This document shows positions 15,053-15,066 of a stretch of DNA of 15,066 nucleotides, in pieces (position 1 is the stretch's first letter; every line of letters begins with the position of its first letter). This DNA is from JBLRWS01 sp047921075 (GTDB lineage Bacteria; Bacteroidota; Rhodothermia; Balneolales; Balneolaceae). The translations under genes were made by a program, and so were the position numbers. Under the pieces are notes generated by a model. That model saw only the letters and a program-made list of their open reading frames with translations. It had not been told where the DNA came from and ran no database searches. Location: assembly GCA_047921075.1 (NCBI GenBank), contig JBLRWS010000055.1, positions 1 through 15,066 of the forward strand, read 5' to 3'.

Positions 15053-15066
15053 TTCCGAATGCCTTC

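Overview
The window looks like chromosome of a free-living bacterium of the Bacteroidota/Balneolota/Rhodothermota group. Three things suggest this: a promoter in front of the tRNA gene that matches the TAnnTTTG -7 element of that group exactly, a 60-residue histone-H1-like (Hc1-type) protein of the kind common there, and weak or absent Shine-Dalgarno sequences at many genes. The genus cannot be fixed from the sequence alone; Balneolaceae-like is a guess.

Left part (minus strand, 6-4537): four arginine-biosynthesis genes in the order argB-argD-argC-argJ, tightly packed. They cover phosphorylation of N-acetylglutamate, reduction to the semialdehyde, transamination to N-acetylornithine, and release of ornithine with recycling of the acetyl group. 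ArgJ makes the pathway the cyclic (acetyl-recycling) type. The remaining steps to arginine must lie outside the window. A 382-bp gene-free stretch (4538-4919) precedes argB and ends in a strong terminator that faces the other way (+), so a + strand small RNA may be present.

Middle (minus strand, 4920-6851): a 3-hydroxybutyryl-CoA dehydrogenase gene followed by a low-specificity L-threonine aldolase gene. They are separated by eight tandem 7-bp units (5951-6006), one of which contains the dehydrogenase stop codon.

Right-centre (plus strand, 7094-13919): a penicillin/acyl-homoserine-lactone acylase, a lipoprotein fusing a NagZ-like GH3 N-acetylglucosaminidase to a serine beta-lactamase-type domain, a double-domain cytidine deaminase whose active domain is the C-terminal one, and a 216-residue protein that I read as a reduced amino-acid-kinase fold. 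The acylase and the fusion suggest cell-wall recycling or beta-lactam/N-acyl amide processing at the envelope; the last two genes look translationally or transcriptionally coupled to the fusion.

Right end (14171-15066): the Hc1-like histone gene with its own terminator, then a tRNA-Asn(GUU) with promoter and terminator, a stand-alone 89-residue GIY-YIG nuclease, and at the window edge a broken second copy of tRNA-Asn sequence. In that copy the identity stops inside the anticodon loop and is replaced by a perfect 18-bp palindrome before the T-arm sequence resumes. This tRNA / GIY-YIG / tRNA-remnant arrangement is the best candidate for an undescribed small mobile or repeat system here.
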